Shown here piece by piece: positions 22,430-31,574 of a stretch of DNA of 35,545 nucleotides. Below the pieces are notes generated by a model. It ran no database searches. It was not told the origin of the DNA and was given only the letters and a program-made list of their open reading frames with translations. The stretch is from CAYRLZ01 sp964425275. GTDB lineage: Bacteria; Hydrothermota; Tepidihabitantia; Tepidihabitantales; JBDRVQ01. Numbering within the stretch: the stretch's first letter is position 1; each line of letters opens with the position of its first letter. Location: the NCBI GenBank assembly GCA_964425275.1, contig CAYRLZ010000073.1, forward strand, positions 1 through 35,545, in the 5' to 3' direction. The position numbers were made by a program, and so were the translations under genes.

Positions 22430-22724
22430 TCTTAAAGATTTGGTTTCTTATCCTTATAAAGAGCGGGAAAAGAATGTCTTTTATAAGGCAAAAGAATTCA
22501 AAGCAAGAATCATTGAACTCACTGCTGGCGGTGAAATGCCTACTTGCGAAATGGCTTCTTATGTCATTTTCTATGTCATCAACGGGGCTGCCGAAGTTAA
22601 AGTCAATCAAGAGACCGTAATTCTTAAACAAGGGATGTGCCTAATTACCGAACCGGCAACTCTTGGGATGAAGACAGAACAAGGTGTTAAGATAATGGGT
22701 ATTCAAATAGTAAAAAGTAGTTAA
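22416..22724 (+). CDS. Small cupin-like protein with cysteines instead of metal His
   Basis: 102 residues from the ATG at 22416, which has GGAGG eight bases ahead. A start at 22371 would run through the permease gene without a ribosome site. The beta-barrel pattern of cupins is visible (IIELTAGGEM, VIFYVINGAAEVKV, VILKQGMCLITEPATLGMK), but the usual G(X)5HXH(X)3-4E metal motif is replaced by GGEMPTCEMAS, and the second-motif His is gone. Cys residues at those places could bind a soft metal or metalloid; this is inference. Confidence 0.65.
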   Translation: MQVFNLKDLVSYPYKEREKNVFYKAKEFKARIIELTAGGEMPTCEMASYVIFYVINGAAEVKVNQETVILKQGMCLITEPATLGMKTEQGVKIMGIQIVKSS

Positions 22725-22741
22725 TTTTAGAAGGGAGAAAG

Positions 22742-23482
22742 ATGAAACAAACAAAAGAAATTGCTGAAGTCTTTATAAGAACTTTGGCATTAAAGTTATA
22801 TCCGGTCGGAGTAAAATTTTGCAAAAGTTCAGAGGAATTAAAAGCGGGAATGACACCGATTGAAAAACTAACTTTTTGCCAGATGGTGAAACTGGCCGCA
22901 CAGGGTAAATGGCAACTCTCTTGTCCAAAAGACCAGATGGGTTGTTTTACCGCTCAATTAATCTTTGGGTTCCGACCACAGGGCGAAAAGGATATAGAAC
23001 ATCATATGAAGCAGTTCACTGACAACCGAGAAATTGCAAAGAGTATAATAACGGTTAAGCCAAAATTAAAAACTGGTGAAATTGAAGGTATTTTAGTTGG
23101 TCCTCTGGAAAATTTTGAACCGGATTTGGTAATTCTGATTGTTGATAGTAGTCAGGCTCTACCTTTAATTGAAGCGTTCGCTTCAGCCACCGGTAAAGAC
23201 CTTTCATTCCGAAATGGTGTGAGTTCAGCAGTTTGTTCCTATGGAGCGGTTGTAGCTTATAAAACTCAGCATCCCAATCTATCCATTCCTTGCTTCGGAG
23301 CAAAACGCTACGGGTTATTTCAGGATTATGAACTTATCTTTACTATTTTATTTGAATTATCTAAAACAATTGCAAATACTTTATTAGAATTGGAAAAGAC
23401 GAAGCGATTCCATATGCCAATAATACAAGGTTTCCTCTCACCAATCAAACCAGTTGATTATTTGCTGAGGAATGACCAATAA
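22742..23482 (+). CDS. DUF169 family protein
   Basis: A 246-residue protein matching DUF169 (PF02596). The start LALKLYPVGVKFCKSSEEL, the TFCQMVKLAAQGKWQLSC segment and the later FRNGVSSAVCSYGAVVAYK carry the conserved cysteines. The protein is cytoplasmic with no membrane segments. DUF169 proteins are common in anaerobes and have no agreed function. A ribosome site (GAAGGGAGA) precedes the ATG. It lies between the cupin gene and a thioredoxin pseudogene, at the ragged end of the arsenic island, so membership in the same pathway is plausible but unproven. Confidence 0.78.
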   Translation: MKQTKEIAEVFIRTLALKLYPVGVKFCKSSEELKAGMTPIEKLTFCQMVKLAAQGKWQLSCPKDQMGCFTAQLIFGFRPQGEKDIEHHMKQFTDNREIAKSIITVKPKLKTGEIEGILVGPLENFEPDLVILIVDSSQALPLIEAFASATGKDLSFRNGVSSAVCSYGAVVAYKTQHPNLSIPCFGAKRYGLFQDYELIFTILFELSKTIANTLLELEKTKRFHMPIIQGFLSPIKPVDYLLRNDQ

Positions 23483-23556
23483 ACCATAAATGAAAGTAAT
23501 ACGATAACGGTGATGAGAGAAAACCATCGCTGTTGTCATAACCAATAGGAGAGAAA

Positions 23557-23790
23557 ATGAAAATACTAATTGCCGAAACGGGTTGTCCGAGATGTGAGAC
23601 AACCGAAAAGAATGTAAGAGATGCCTGTGCTGAATTGAACCTGGCGGTGGATATCTTCCATATCTAAGATATAAAGGAATTTCACCAAACTTGGCGTCTG
23701 GATAAAACCAGTGGTGGTTGTTGATGGTAAGGTGATAATCAGGGGAAGGTTTCAACCGTAGAGGAATTGAAAAAACGATTAGGAGAATAA
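23557..23790 (+). pseudogene. Broken small thioredoxin (paralogue of 11556)
   Basis: It starts well: ATG 23557 with an upstream AGGAGAG, then ILIAETGCPRCETTEKNV with the same CPRC active site as the intact gene at 11556. A TAA at 23665-23667 ends the frame after 36 codons. The rest can be recovered only by changing frame: WIKPVVVVDGKVII in one frame and STVEELKKRLGE, ending at 23788-23790, in another. One nonsense and at least two frameshift lesions mean an inactive gene. It marks the decayed end of the arsenic island. Confidence 0.82.
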
Positions 23791-23836
23791 AATAGGGCCC
23801 CGTTAGAAATCCCGTTCTGAAAATGAATCTCTTATA

Positions 23837-23865
23837 TTGATTTTCTACGAAATTAGGTTTATAAT
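23837..23865 (+). promoter_or_regulatory. Promoter of the C25 protease gene
   Basis: TTGATT (23837-23842), a 17-bp spacer and a perfect TATAAT (23860-23865). The ATG is at 23874, eight bases after the -10 box, so the transcript is leaderless or nearly so. Confidence 0.75.
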
Positions 23866-23873
23866 TAAAAGAG

Positions 23874-26800
23874 ATGAATAATACAAAATCTTTTTGGCTT
23901 CTTCTACTCCCGCTTTATCTTTTAGGGGCGATTACGGTTTTGAAAGAGGATGAAAGGGGGATAGAGATTCTTTATGAGAATTGCACCGCTTTTGGAGATA
24001 CTACCAATTCTCTTATGAAGAAGGATGAGGAGTTTTGGACGGCTTTTTCAATTGCTGAGGGGCGGAAGGTAGGCGATTATCCGTTTCCCGCGGTTGAGGT
24101 ATTCGTTGGAATTCCCCAGGAAGGTGATATCTCTTTATTGGCTTCGGGGGAAGAAGAGAAACTCTGGGAGGGAAAAATTAGTTCGGATTTTGATGGCAAC
24201 CCTTTGCCTAAGGTAATACCCCAGAAACCTCTGGCCGAGATTAAAAACGTTGAATATCTAAGAGAGATTAGGGCCGCCCGGGTCCATATCTTTCCTGTTC
24301 AGAAAGAGCAGAGAGGGATAAAAGTTTACAATAAAATTAAATTACAGATTAAGTATTCCCAACCACCCCAAATCGTTGAAAGGGAGGACTATTTTGATGA
24401 TGTCTATGAAGAGTTTTTCATCAATGGAAAGCGGGCAAAGTTTTATAAGGTCTCGCCACCCAAAAATTTGGCCGGGGTTTCTTTCTTCAATCGAGCGCTT
24501 AACTGGGTGAAGATAAAGATTGATTCCTCCGGGATTTATAAGATTACCGGAAGGGATTTGAAGGAAAAAGGGATTCCCATTTCAACCATCTCACCTTTGA
24601 CTTTACAGATTTATAATATTGGGAGATATATCACCAATCAATCCTATCCCGATTCAATGGTTGAAATTCCGATTTATATTTTTGGAGAGGAGGATGGTAA
24701 ATTTGATGAAGAGGATTTTATTCTTTTCTATGGAGAGAGGATTAATAGCCTATATACCATTTTCAATTACTACTGGCTCACCTACGGAGTCAGGGAAGGA
24801 AAGCGGATGGATAGATATTTAGGGATTCCTTTTCCGGCAACCTCCTTTCTTTCATCAGGAGAGGATTTTTGCCACTGGGAATTTGACCGACTGTGTCCGG
24901 CTCGTTCCGGACTCTTATGGCTCTGGGACTATTTTCCAAAAGGCCGGGGAGAGGAGAAGAGTTATCGGAAAGAGCTCTCTTTGCCTCAAGGGAAAATCTT
25001 AAAGAGTATCACCCTGGCCTTTTACTCCTCAACCGATACTTCTCGTCTGCAGCTCTTTTTAAATAATAAGTTCTTTGATTCAATCTTTATTACTACCTCC
25101 CAACCACCGAACCCCTTCATCTATAAGAAAGATACCCTAATTCCTTGCTCCGAGGATGTCGCCTTGGATTTCGTTTTTTACGGTGACAAGGAGTCCGAGG
25201 TCTATCTTGATTGGATTGAAATTGGCTATGAAAAAGATTTAACTCTTCCTGGTAAGAGAAAAGCTAGTGAGTTTACGATAGAGGAGATTGGCAATTTTAA
25301 TGTTTGTGCTCGGGGTGTAGAAAAAATAAAATATCTCTTTGAAATAAAACAGGATACCAATTTCCTTCATCCCCAGCCGGTAATGGTAGAAGATTTTTAT
25401 GCGGCCGGCGATAGTCTGGTCTTCGGTAAGACCAATTACCGTGCGACTCGGTTTTTAATTGTCGGTGTGGATGGGACACGGCGACCTTTAAGTTTAGAGA
25501 TACGGCGCCCGGGCAATTTGCGCCGCAGTGATTTTGACGGTGACTATTTCATTATCACCCCAGATGAATTTTTTAGAACCTCTTTGATTTTACGGAATTA
25601 TCGCAATAATAACATTAGAGATTTAAAACAGGCCAGGGCTTTGGCGGTAAAATTATCCGAGATTTATGATGAGTATGGCTTTGGCCTTGAAGAGCCCGGG
25701 GTGATTAAGAAGTTTTTAATTGATAAACATCCTTATTTTGTCGTCTTAGTCGGGGATGGGAATTACGATTACCGGGGAGTTCTTCCTTATCCGAAAAACC
25801 CGGGGGTTCCGGTTTACGAATTCGGTTATGACTTCTCACCCAATCCTTATACCTGGCAGGCCTATGCCTGTGATGCCTGGTATGCGGATTTGGATGGTAA
25901 TGGTTCTATGCCGGATATTGTCCTCTCGCGCCTGCCGGTAAGGAATGAAAAAGAGTTGAAGCAGGTCATAGAAAAGATTATAAACTTTGAGACAAAGAGC
26001 GGAGGATTATACCAGCAAAGGTTTCTTTTGCTCGCCGATGATGAATTTAATGGCTATTATGATAAAAGAGATGATATCCCCTTTGGTCGGCATATGGGAC
26101 AATGTGAGGATATTGGTCAGATGGCCGGGAATAACCTGGAATTGATAAAGATTTATCTCCATGAATATCCCTATGCCCAATATGGTGATAAGCCCGAGGC
26201 CCGGAAGGCACTTCTCCGATGGATAAACGAAGGCGTTCTTTTGATGTGTTTCTTTGGACATGGCTGGGGCGACCGTTTAACTCACGAGAATGTGCTTAAC
26301 TCCTCTTTTTTAGGACAGATAAGAAACGGTGACCGATTATTCTTCGGCTTTTATGGCAGTTGCGGGGTGGGGAAGTTTGATGAAACGGAATACGAATGCT
26401 TGGCCGAAGAACTCTCCCGGATGCCGGGCGGGGCAGTGGCAACGGTTGCCGCTAGTAAGGCAACAGGGTCTTCCGCTAATTACACCTTTGCCCAGTCCCT
26501 ATTTTCACTTCTATTCACTTATCGCAGTGGGGTTATCGGCAAGGGATTCCTCATCGCTTGGTCAACCGAAAGAAAGTATCATTTTTTTGGCGATGGCGCA
26601 ACCTATATCCCTTTGCCGCAAGTTAGAGGTAATATGACAGTTGCACCAGAGACTCTAAGACCGCAGGCAATTATAGAGGTAACCGGAGAGATACCGATAA
26701 AAGACGGTAATTACCAGATATTATGTTATGGACCGAAACTTTATCGGTATTACATCTCGCCGATTGGTCTTTCTCTTGGTTATATCCTTCCTGGAGAGGC

Positions 26801-27644
26801 AGTATTTCAAGGGCGGGGAAAAATTGCGCAAGGGAGAATTGAAGCCAAATTTTTATTTCCCAAATTCCCCTATCCAGAAGTGACCTTCAAAGATAACGGA
26901 AGTTATACCCTTATGCCTAATACCGCAAGGATTAGATTGATGGCAACAGAAAAGGAGACCAGTATTTATCTCATCCGAGGCGAACTGCCTTTCATCAACC
27001 GTGAGGTGATAAGTGCCGATAGTCAGGGTCCGGAGATAACCATTTATTATCAGGGGCGAGTCCTGCAAAACGGGGATAAGGTTGAATCAGTATTTAATTT
27101 TGAAGGAAGGTTATATGATGAGAGCGGAATAAATCTCCTTTCTTATGAACCCTATTCCTTAGGATTCTATATTGACCATCTTCTGAACTGGGTTGATTTA
27201 AGGGGAGCGATTTTATTTGACTACGGTTCATATAAGAGTGCGCGGTTTAGGAAAACTCTAAATTTGAATGAACCTTGTTCCCTCGTCGTGATTGCAACGG
27301 ATAATTTAGGCAATCGGACCGAGAAGAAGATAAACATCGGAATTCTAACTGACACTAATTTAATTATTGAGCAGCCATTATATTACTCTTCGGGCAGTTC
27401 TGGTTATTTTACTTTCTATCTCTCGCGTCCGGCTGAAGTGTCATTAAAGGTTTATACTATTTCCGGGAGATTTGTTTTTGAGACTAAGGTTTTCGGCCAG
27501 CGAGGATTTAATAAAATCTATTTTGCCGGTCGGGATAAGAAGGGAAAAAGGCTTGGTTCTGGTTTATATCTTTATCGGCTGTCAGCAAAGGATATTGACC
27601 AGAGACGAGCTGATTTAGTTGAAAAGTTTATTATTAAGGATTGA
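23874..27644 (+). CDS. Gingipain-type C25 peptidase, PorU-like
   Basis: A 1256-residue secreted protein. It has a signal peptide (about 1-19), a long N-terminal prodomain region, the C25 catalytic domain and a C-terminal FlgD/Ig-like module (PAEVSLKVYTISGRFV, then GLYLYRLSAKD). The catalytic dyad is visible: H796 in CFFGHGWGDRL and C830 in FYGSCGVGK. An upstream VLVGDGNYDYRG strand and SRLPVRNEKEL are typical of the C25/PorU family. Overall order and length match PorU, the surface sortase of the type IX secretion system, although other C25 proteases share the domain. No other Por genes are in the window. A monocistronic leaderless promoter precedes it. Confidence 0.82.
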   Translation: MNNTKSFWLLLLPLYLLGAITVLKEDERGIEILYENCTAFGDTTNSLMKKDEEFWTAFSIAEGRKVGDYPFPAVEVFVGIPQEGDISLLASGEEEKLWEGKISSDFDGNPLPKVIPQKPLAEIKNVEYLREIRAARVHIFPVQKEQRGIKVYNKIKLQIKYSQPPQIVEREDYFDDVYEEFFINGKRAKFYKVSPPKNLAGVSFFNRALNWVKIKIDSSGIYKITGRDLKEKGIPISTISPLTLQIYNIGRYITNQSYPDSMVEIPIYIFGEEDGKFDEEDFILFYGERINSLYTIFNYYWLTYGVREGKRMDRYLGIPFPATSFLSSGEDFCHWEFDRLCPARSGLLWLWDYFPKGRGEEKSYRKELSLPQGKILKSITLAFYSSTDTSRLQLFLNNKFFDSIFITTSQPPNPFIYKKDTLIPCSEDVALDFVFYGDKESEVYLDWIEIGYEKDLTLPGKRKASEFTIEEIGNFNVCARGVEKIKYLFEIKQDTNFLHPQPVMVEDFYAAGDSLVFGKTNYRATRFLIVGVDGTRRPLSLEIRRPGNLRRSDFDGDYFIITPDEFFRTSLILRNYRNNNIRDLKQARALAVKLSEIYDEYGFGLEEPGVIKKFLIDKHPYFVVLVGDGNYDYRGVLPYPKNPGVPVYEFGYDFSPNPYTWQAYACDAWYADLDGNGSMPDIVLSRLPVRNEKELKQVIEKIINFETKSGGLYQQRFLLLADDEFNGYYDKRDDIPFGRHMGQCEDIGQMAGNNLELIKIYLHEYPYAQYGDKPEARKALLRWINEGVLLMCFFGHGWGDRLTHENVLNSSFLGQIRNGDRLFFGFYGSCGVGKFDETEYECLAEELSRMPGGAVATVAASKATGSSANYTFAQSLFSLLFTYRSGVIGKGFLIAWSTERKYHFFGDGATYIPLPQVRGNMTVAPETLRPQAIIEVTGEIPIKDGNYQILCYGPKLYRYYISPIGLSLGYILPGEAVFQGRGKIAQGRIEAKFLFPKFPYPEVTFKDNGSYTLMPNTARIRLMATEKETSIYLIRGELPFINREVISADSQGPEITIYYQGRVLQNGDKVESVFNFEGRLYDESGINLLSYEPYSLGFYIDHLLNWVDLRGAILFDYGSYKSARFRKTLNLNEPCSLVVIATDNLGNRTEKKINIGILTDTNLIIEQPLYYSSGSSGYFTFYLSRPAEVSLKVYTISGRFVFETKVFGQRGFNKIYFAGRDKKGKRLGSGLYLYRLSAKDIDQRRADLVEKFIIKD

Positions 27645-27707
27645 CCCAAAAATCTAAAATCAATTCTTGAGTAGTAGCATGTTTAGAAATTAGAAAGGAG
27701 AGATTCC

Positions 27708-27735
27708 TTGACTTTCAAATAACCGGTGATAGAAT
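27708..27735 (+). promoter_or_regulatory. selD promoter
   Basis: TTGACT (27708-27713), a 16-bp spacer and TAGAAT (27730-27735). The expected +1 is 27742, exactly the ATG that begins MKKEIKT, which places the UGA at 27790 inside the coding region. Confidence 0.72.
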
Positions 27736-27741
27736 GAGATT

Positions 27742-28785
27742 ATGAAAAAAGAGATAAAGACAATCCTTGACACCATTATCTGCCCGGGTTGAGCATCAAA
27801 ATTGTCTCAGGCGCAGTTGGCGCAAGCATTAAGACTCTTACCCCAGACTAAGAACAAAAAAGTCTTGGTCGGTTTTAATACCGCGGATGACGCTGGGGTT
27901 TATCAATTAGATGCCAAGCGGGCTCTGGTACAAACGGTTGATGTCTTCACCCCAGTGCTTGAAGACCCTTATATCTTTGGGCAGATTGCCGCCTGTAATT
28001 CATTAAGCGATATCTATGCTATGGGGGGCAGACCTTTAGTCGCAATGAATATCATCGGCTTTAATATCGCTTTACCAATAGAAGATTTAGCGATGCTCTT
28101 AAAGGGTGGGCAAAAAAAGGCCGAAGAAGCTAATTGTCCAATCATTGGTGGTCATACAATTCGCAACGAACAAGTCTTTTATGGCCTAGCGGTAACGGGT
28201 TTGGTTAATCCCAAAAGAATTATCACCAATGCTAATGCCCAACCCGGTGACCTTCTCTTTTTAACTAAACCATTGGGCACCGGAACCGTTGCCCAGGCAT
28301 TAATCCTAAGAGAAGAAGTCCCAGAGGAAACAAAGAGATTGGCTATTGACTCAATGACTAAATTGAATCGAGATGCCTCTCTGGTGATGCAAAAGGTTGG
28401 CGTAAATGCCGCAACCGATGTCACTGGCTTCGGTCTTTTGGGACATCTCTTAGAAATGGCATCGGCCAGTAAAGTGGGGATTAAGGTCTTTAGTCAGGAA
28501 ATTCCTCTGATTGATGGGGTAAGGGAATTGGTAGAAAGGGGAATAATTGATTCCGGGGTGATGATGAATAAAAATTCTTTTGGTGAAAAGATAACCTTTG
28601 CCGACGGCGTCCCATCTTTTTATCCGACAATCCTCTTTGGTTCAGAATCTTCGGGTGGGTTTCTAATCTCTTGTCCGAAAAAGAATGCTGAAAGGTTAGT
28701 GGAGAGATTGGAAAAAAAAGGAATTGTCGCCAAGATAATTGGTGAAGTGATGAAGGAAAATTCAGGAAGGATTTTGGTCGTATAA
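27742..28785 (+). CDS. selD: Selenophosphate synthetase, itself a selenoprotein (UGA at codon 17)
   Basis: It makes selenophosphate from selenide and ATP for Sec and selenouridine synthesis. After 16 codons from ATG 27742 comes TGA (27790-27792), and the frame continues. The context CPG-U-ASK aligns with the family active site G-(C/U)-x-x-K, so the UGA occupies the catalytic Cys/Sec position, followed by the catalytic Lys. Downstream are GFNTADDAGVYQL, TVDVFTPVLEDPY, GGHTIRNEQ and TDVTGFGLLGH, all SelD hallmarks. Total 347 residues, normal length. Gene callers start at TTG 27802 and lose the active site. The 3' end overlaps the convergent amidohydrolase gene by 24 bases. The leaderless promoter confirms the start. 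Confidence 0.93.
27790..27835 (+). promoter_or_regulatory. Candidate bacterial SECIS element
   Basis: Directly after the UGA, GCGC (27811-27814) and GCGC (27820-27823) form an apical stem with loop AGUUG, 22 bases from the UGA and with G as second loop base, as in bacterial SECIS consensus. A lower stem GUCU/AGAC (27804-27807 with 27832-27835) can close it, though with an uneven internal loop. Moderate support. Confidence 0.55.
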
Positions 28786-30267
28786 AGAAGTGAAGATTCT
28801 TTTTCCCTTCTTATAGACCACCAAAATTTCTCCTTCCTCTTCCTTTAAGATATCTCCTTTTAGGACAACAAAATCTGCCCAATAGGTTTCCTTTAAGACG
28901 CCGATTTCTTTTTCTAAGAATACTCCCTCAGCACCCCATTTGGTGAAGAGAGACAAAGCCTCTTTTCGGTTTAATCGCTCTTTTTCGTTGGGATGGAAAA
29001 CCGCGGACTTTATTCCGAGAATTGGGTCAAGTGGAGTAATGGGCGAATCAGAGCCGCCAAGGGGAAGTAGACCATTATTGATAAAACTTTTATAGGGATT
29101 GGTGAATTTTATTCGCTCACCCAGACGCTTTTGATACATCTTACCTTCGCCACCCCAAAAATATTCAAATGCCGGCTGAACCGAAGGATAAATCTTTATT
29201 TCAGCCATTCGGGTTAGTAAATCCGGTGGCACCAATTCGCAGTGTTCTATCCGATGCCGAAGAGGATTATCTTTACTCAGAAGTCCAAAACCCCGTAAAA
29301 CTTGTTCAATCGCCCGGTCGCCAATACAATGAAAAGCCATCTGGAGATTATTTTTATCGGCTTCTTTCTGAAAATTAAAAAGTTCTTCGTCGGTGAAATA
29401 TAAAATTCCTTTTTCTCCTTCTTGGTCCGAATAATCCTCCCTTAAAGCCGCGGTGTGGGAACCAAATGAGCCGTCAATTAAGATACAGCCACCAATTCGG
29501 TTTAGACCCAATTCCTTAACCTTTTTGATATTTAAGGTCTGAGGAAAAGGAATAACCTGAATCGGAAAAGAAGGCAATAAATCTAAGAGGATTTCTATAT
29601 CTTCTTCCCGGGTCATCGCCACTAAGGTTGTTATCCCTTTCCTTATCGCTAATGTAACCCCTTCCTGAAAGGCTAATTTTTTAGCGGCGGAATCCAGACA
29701 ATTCTTAAAATACTGACTGGCAATTTCATTCGCCTTACCCCACAAAAGACCGGTTGGGTCACGATATTGGTCTAATTCCATACCTTCGGGAATTTCGTTC
29801 GGAAAGAGTTCAAGAAGTCCCCGGGTATTTAAGACACAACTGTGTCCATCCCGACGAAGGATAATAACCGGAATCTTATCAATCACCCGATCCAATTCTC
29901 TTCGGTTAGGGAAACGTTTCTCTTTTATTTTTTCCGGCTCAAAGTTAAAGGCAAAAATTAAACCAAAAGGTGAGAGGTTTTTATAAACGGTGAAGAGAAT
30001 CTCCAAGAGGTCGGCTAACTTAGTAATCTTACTCAAATCAGGAAAGATTAAAGTCAAGCCGGTTTCTAAAAGGTGGCAGTGATTTTCAATGAAACCAGGA
30101 AAGATGTGATAATTACTATAATCAAGAAAAAGTAATTTGGGAAATGGTATTTCTTGGGCGCAGAGTTCTATCTTACCATCTTTTACCAAGAGATAATGGT
30201 AGACCTCATCATCGGTTAAAGGGTGAATGTTTCCTTTAATTGCCATTGGGAATAGGGGAGAGGTCAT
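28762..30267 (-). CDS. YtcJ-like metal-dependent amidohydrolase
   Basis: A 501-residue amidohydrolase of the PF07969 group. Metal-ligand segments: HIFPGFIENHCHLLETG (HxH), the lysine-region GGCILIDGSFGSHTAALRE, MAFHCIGDRAIEQVL, HRIEHCELV and LGGSDSPITPLDP. This family hydrolyses amides or cyclic amides; substrate unknown. The start ATG at 30267 overlaps the RlmD stop (ATGA); an internal ATG at 30246 (MAIKGN) is an alternative start. It is the last gene of a minus-strand lptE-rlmD-amidohydrolase operon and converges on selD with a 24-base overlap. Confidence 0.88.
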   Translation of the reverse strand: MTSPLFPMAIKGNIHPLTDDEVYHYLLVKDGKIELCAQEIPFPKLLFLDYSNYHIFPGFIENHCHLLETGLTLIFPDLSKITKLADLLEILFTVYKNLSPFGLIFAFNFEPEKIKEKRFPNRRELDRVIDKIPVIILRRDGHSCVLNTRGLLELFPNEIPEGMELDQYRDPTGLLWGKANEIASQYFKNCLDSAAKKLAFQEGVTLAIRKGITTLVAMTREEDIEILLDLLPSFPIQVIPFPQTLNIKKVKELGLNRIGGCILIDGSFGSHTAALREDYSDQEGEKGILYFTDEELFNFQKEADKNNLQMAFHCIGDRAIEQVLRGFGLLSKDNPLRHRIEHCELVPPDLLTRMAEIKIYPSVQPAFEYFWGGEGKMYQKRLGERIKFTNPYKSFINNGLLPLGGSDSPITPLDPILGIKSAVFHPNEKERLNRKEALSLFTKWGAEGVFLEKEIGVLKETYWADFVVLKGDILKEEEGEILVVYKKGKRIFTSLYDQNPS

Positions 30268-31574
30268 ACCGGCACAATCTTGGCAATTGCTTCAATATGG
30301 TAGGTTTGCGGAAACATATCAACGATTTCAATTTCCACTGGCTCGTAATGGAAATCGGAAAGGAGTTTTAAGTCCCGGGCAAAGGTTGCCGGATTACAGG
30401 AGACATAGACAATTATTTTTGGTTTAAGGGCAACAATCTTTTGGATGAGGAGAAGAGAAATTCCTTTACGAGGTGGGTCAATGATAACTTTATCAATCAG
30501 CGAAAAAGTGTCAATTACCTTTTCGCTGTCACCAATAATAAACTCAGCATTATCTATCTGATTAATCTCTTTATTGGCTAAGGCATCTTTTACTGCGGTC
30601 GGAGCAATCTCCACGCCAATTACCTTACCAACAAAATCAGCGACAACCAGAGAGAATGTCCCGACTCCAGAAAAGAGGTCAAGAACAATCTCGTCTCCTT
30701 TTGGCTCTAAGAATTTCAAAACCTTCTTAATTAGTCTTTCGGTCTCCGGGGTGTTTATCTGAAAAAAAGAGCCAGCGGAGATTCTAAATTTTTTGTCCAG
30801 AATATCTTCAAAATAATAATCCCGGCCGGAGATTATTTGGAAATCATCCGTCAGGATTCTATTTTTCGGAAATGGGTTGATATTATTCAGGATACCAACA
30901 ATGTCCATCTTTTCCTTCAAGTCAGTAAAAAGCTGGTTCTCACCAATCTCTTTAACGCTGACAATAATTACTAAGACCTCGCCAGTCCTTTCTCCTCTTT
31001 TTAAAACCAGATAACGAAGATTCCCTTCTCTTGTCTCTTGGGAATATATTTTCTCCTGAGAAGTTAATAATCTTTGGAAGAATAAACTTCTGATTTGGTC
31101 AAAGACTTCTGGTTGCAGAGGACAGGTTGGGCAGTCAATCAAATGGTGGCTCTTTTTCTGGTAATAACCAATCTTTGGTTTATTTCCATTTTCAAAAATC
31201 ATCTGGATTTTATTCCGATAACCCCATTCCTTTGCTGGGAAGGGATTTTTCACTGGGACAAAAATTTTCCCAATATGGGATAGGGCATCACCGAGCAATA
31301 ACTTCTTCACTACCAGTTGTCCAGGATATTCCATATGTTGAAAATCACACCCGCCACAAATCATAAATTGGGGACAAGTTGGTTTAATTCGGATTGGAGA
31401 AGGTTTGACGACCTCCTTTAATTCTCCAAACCAGTATCCTCTTTTCTTTTCGGTTATTTTTGCCTCAATTATCTCGTCCGGACAGGTATAAGGAACAAAA
31501 ACCTTTCTGCCGTTATAATTACCTAATCCATAGCCCCCATAGACAACCTTCTCAATTTTTAATTCAATCACCAT
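30264..31574 (-). CDS. 23S rRNA (uracil-5)-methyltransferase, RlmD/RumA type
   Basis: 436 residues. An N-terminal TRAM domain (KIEKVVYGGYGLGNYNGRK) is followed by the Fe-S cysteine motif CPQFMICGGCDFQHM, then a SAM-binding domain with DLFSGVGTFSLVVADFV. The catalytic region is VIIDPPRKG and VYVSCNPATFARDL, with the nucleophilic Cys in SCNP. It methylates uridine C5 in 23S rRNA or tRNA; which of the RlmD, RlmC or TrmA sites is targeted cannot be told from sequence, but the Fe-S motif favours RlmD/RlmCD. It overlaps lptE by 7 bases and the amidohydrolase by 4. Confidence 0.93.
   Translation of the reverse strand: MVIELKIEKVVYGGYGLGNYNGRKVFVPYTCPDEIIEAKITEKKRGYWFGELKEVVKPSPIRIKPTCPQFMICGGCDFQHMEYPGQLVVKKLLLGDALSHIGKIFVPVKNPFPAKEWGYRNKIQMIFENGNKPKIGYYQKKSHHLIDCPTCPLQPEVFDQIRSLFFQRLLTSQEKIYSQETREGNLRYLVLKRGERTGEVLVIIVSVKEIGENQLFTDLKEKMDIVGILNNINPFPKNRILTDDFQIISGRDYYFEDILDKKFRISAGSFFQINTPETERLIKKVLKFLEPKGDEIVLDLFSGVGTFSLVVADFVGKVIGVEIAPTAVKDALANKEINQIDNAEFIIGDSEKVIDTFSLIDKVIIDPPRKGISLLLIQKIVALKPKIIVYVSCNPATFARDLKLLSDFHYEPVEIEIVDMFPQTYHIEAIAKIVPV

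Noticed and set aside
23503..23536. Hairpin before the thioredoxin pseudogene as a terminator
   Set aside because: AACGGTGATG and CATCGCTGTT pair imperfectly and no U-run follows.
23665..23667. Recoding of the TAA in the small thioredoxin
   Set aside because: Two further frameshifts follow, so the gene is simply broken.
27802..28785. selD starting at TTG 27802
   Set aside because: It loses the catalytic site and lacks a ribosome site; the leaderless promoter points to ATG 27742 with UGA read as Sec.
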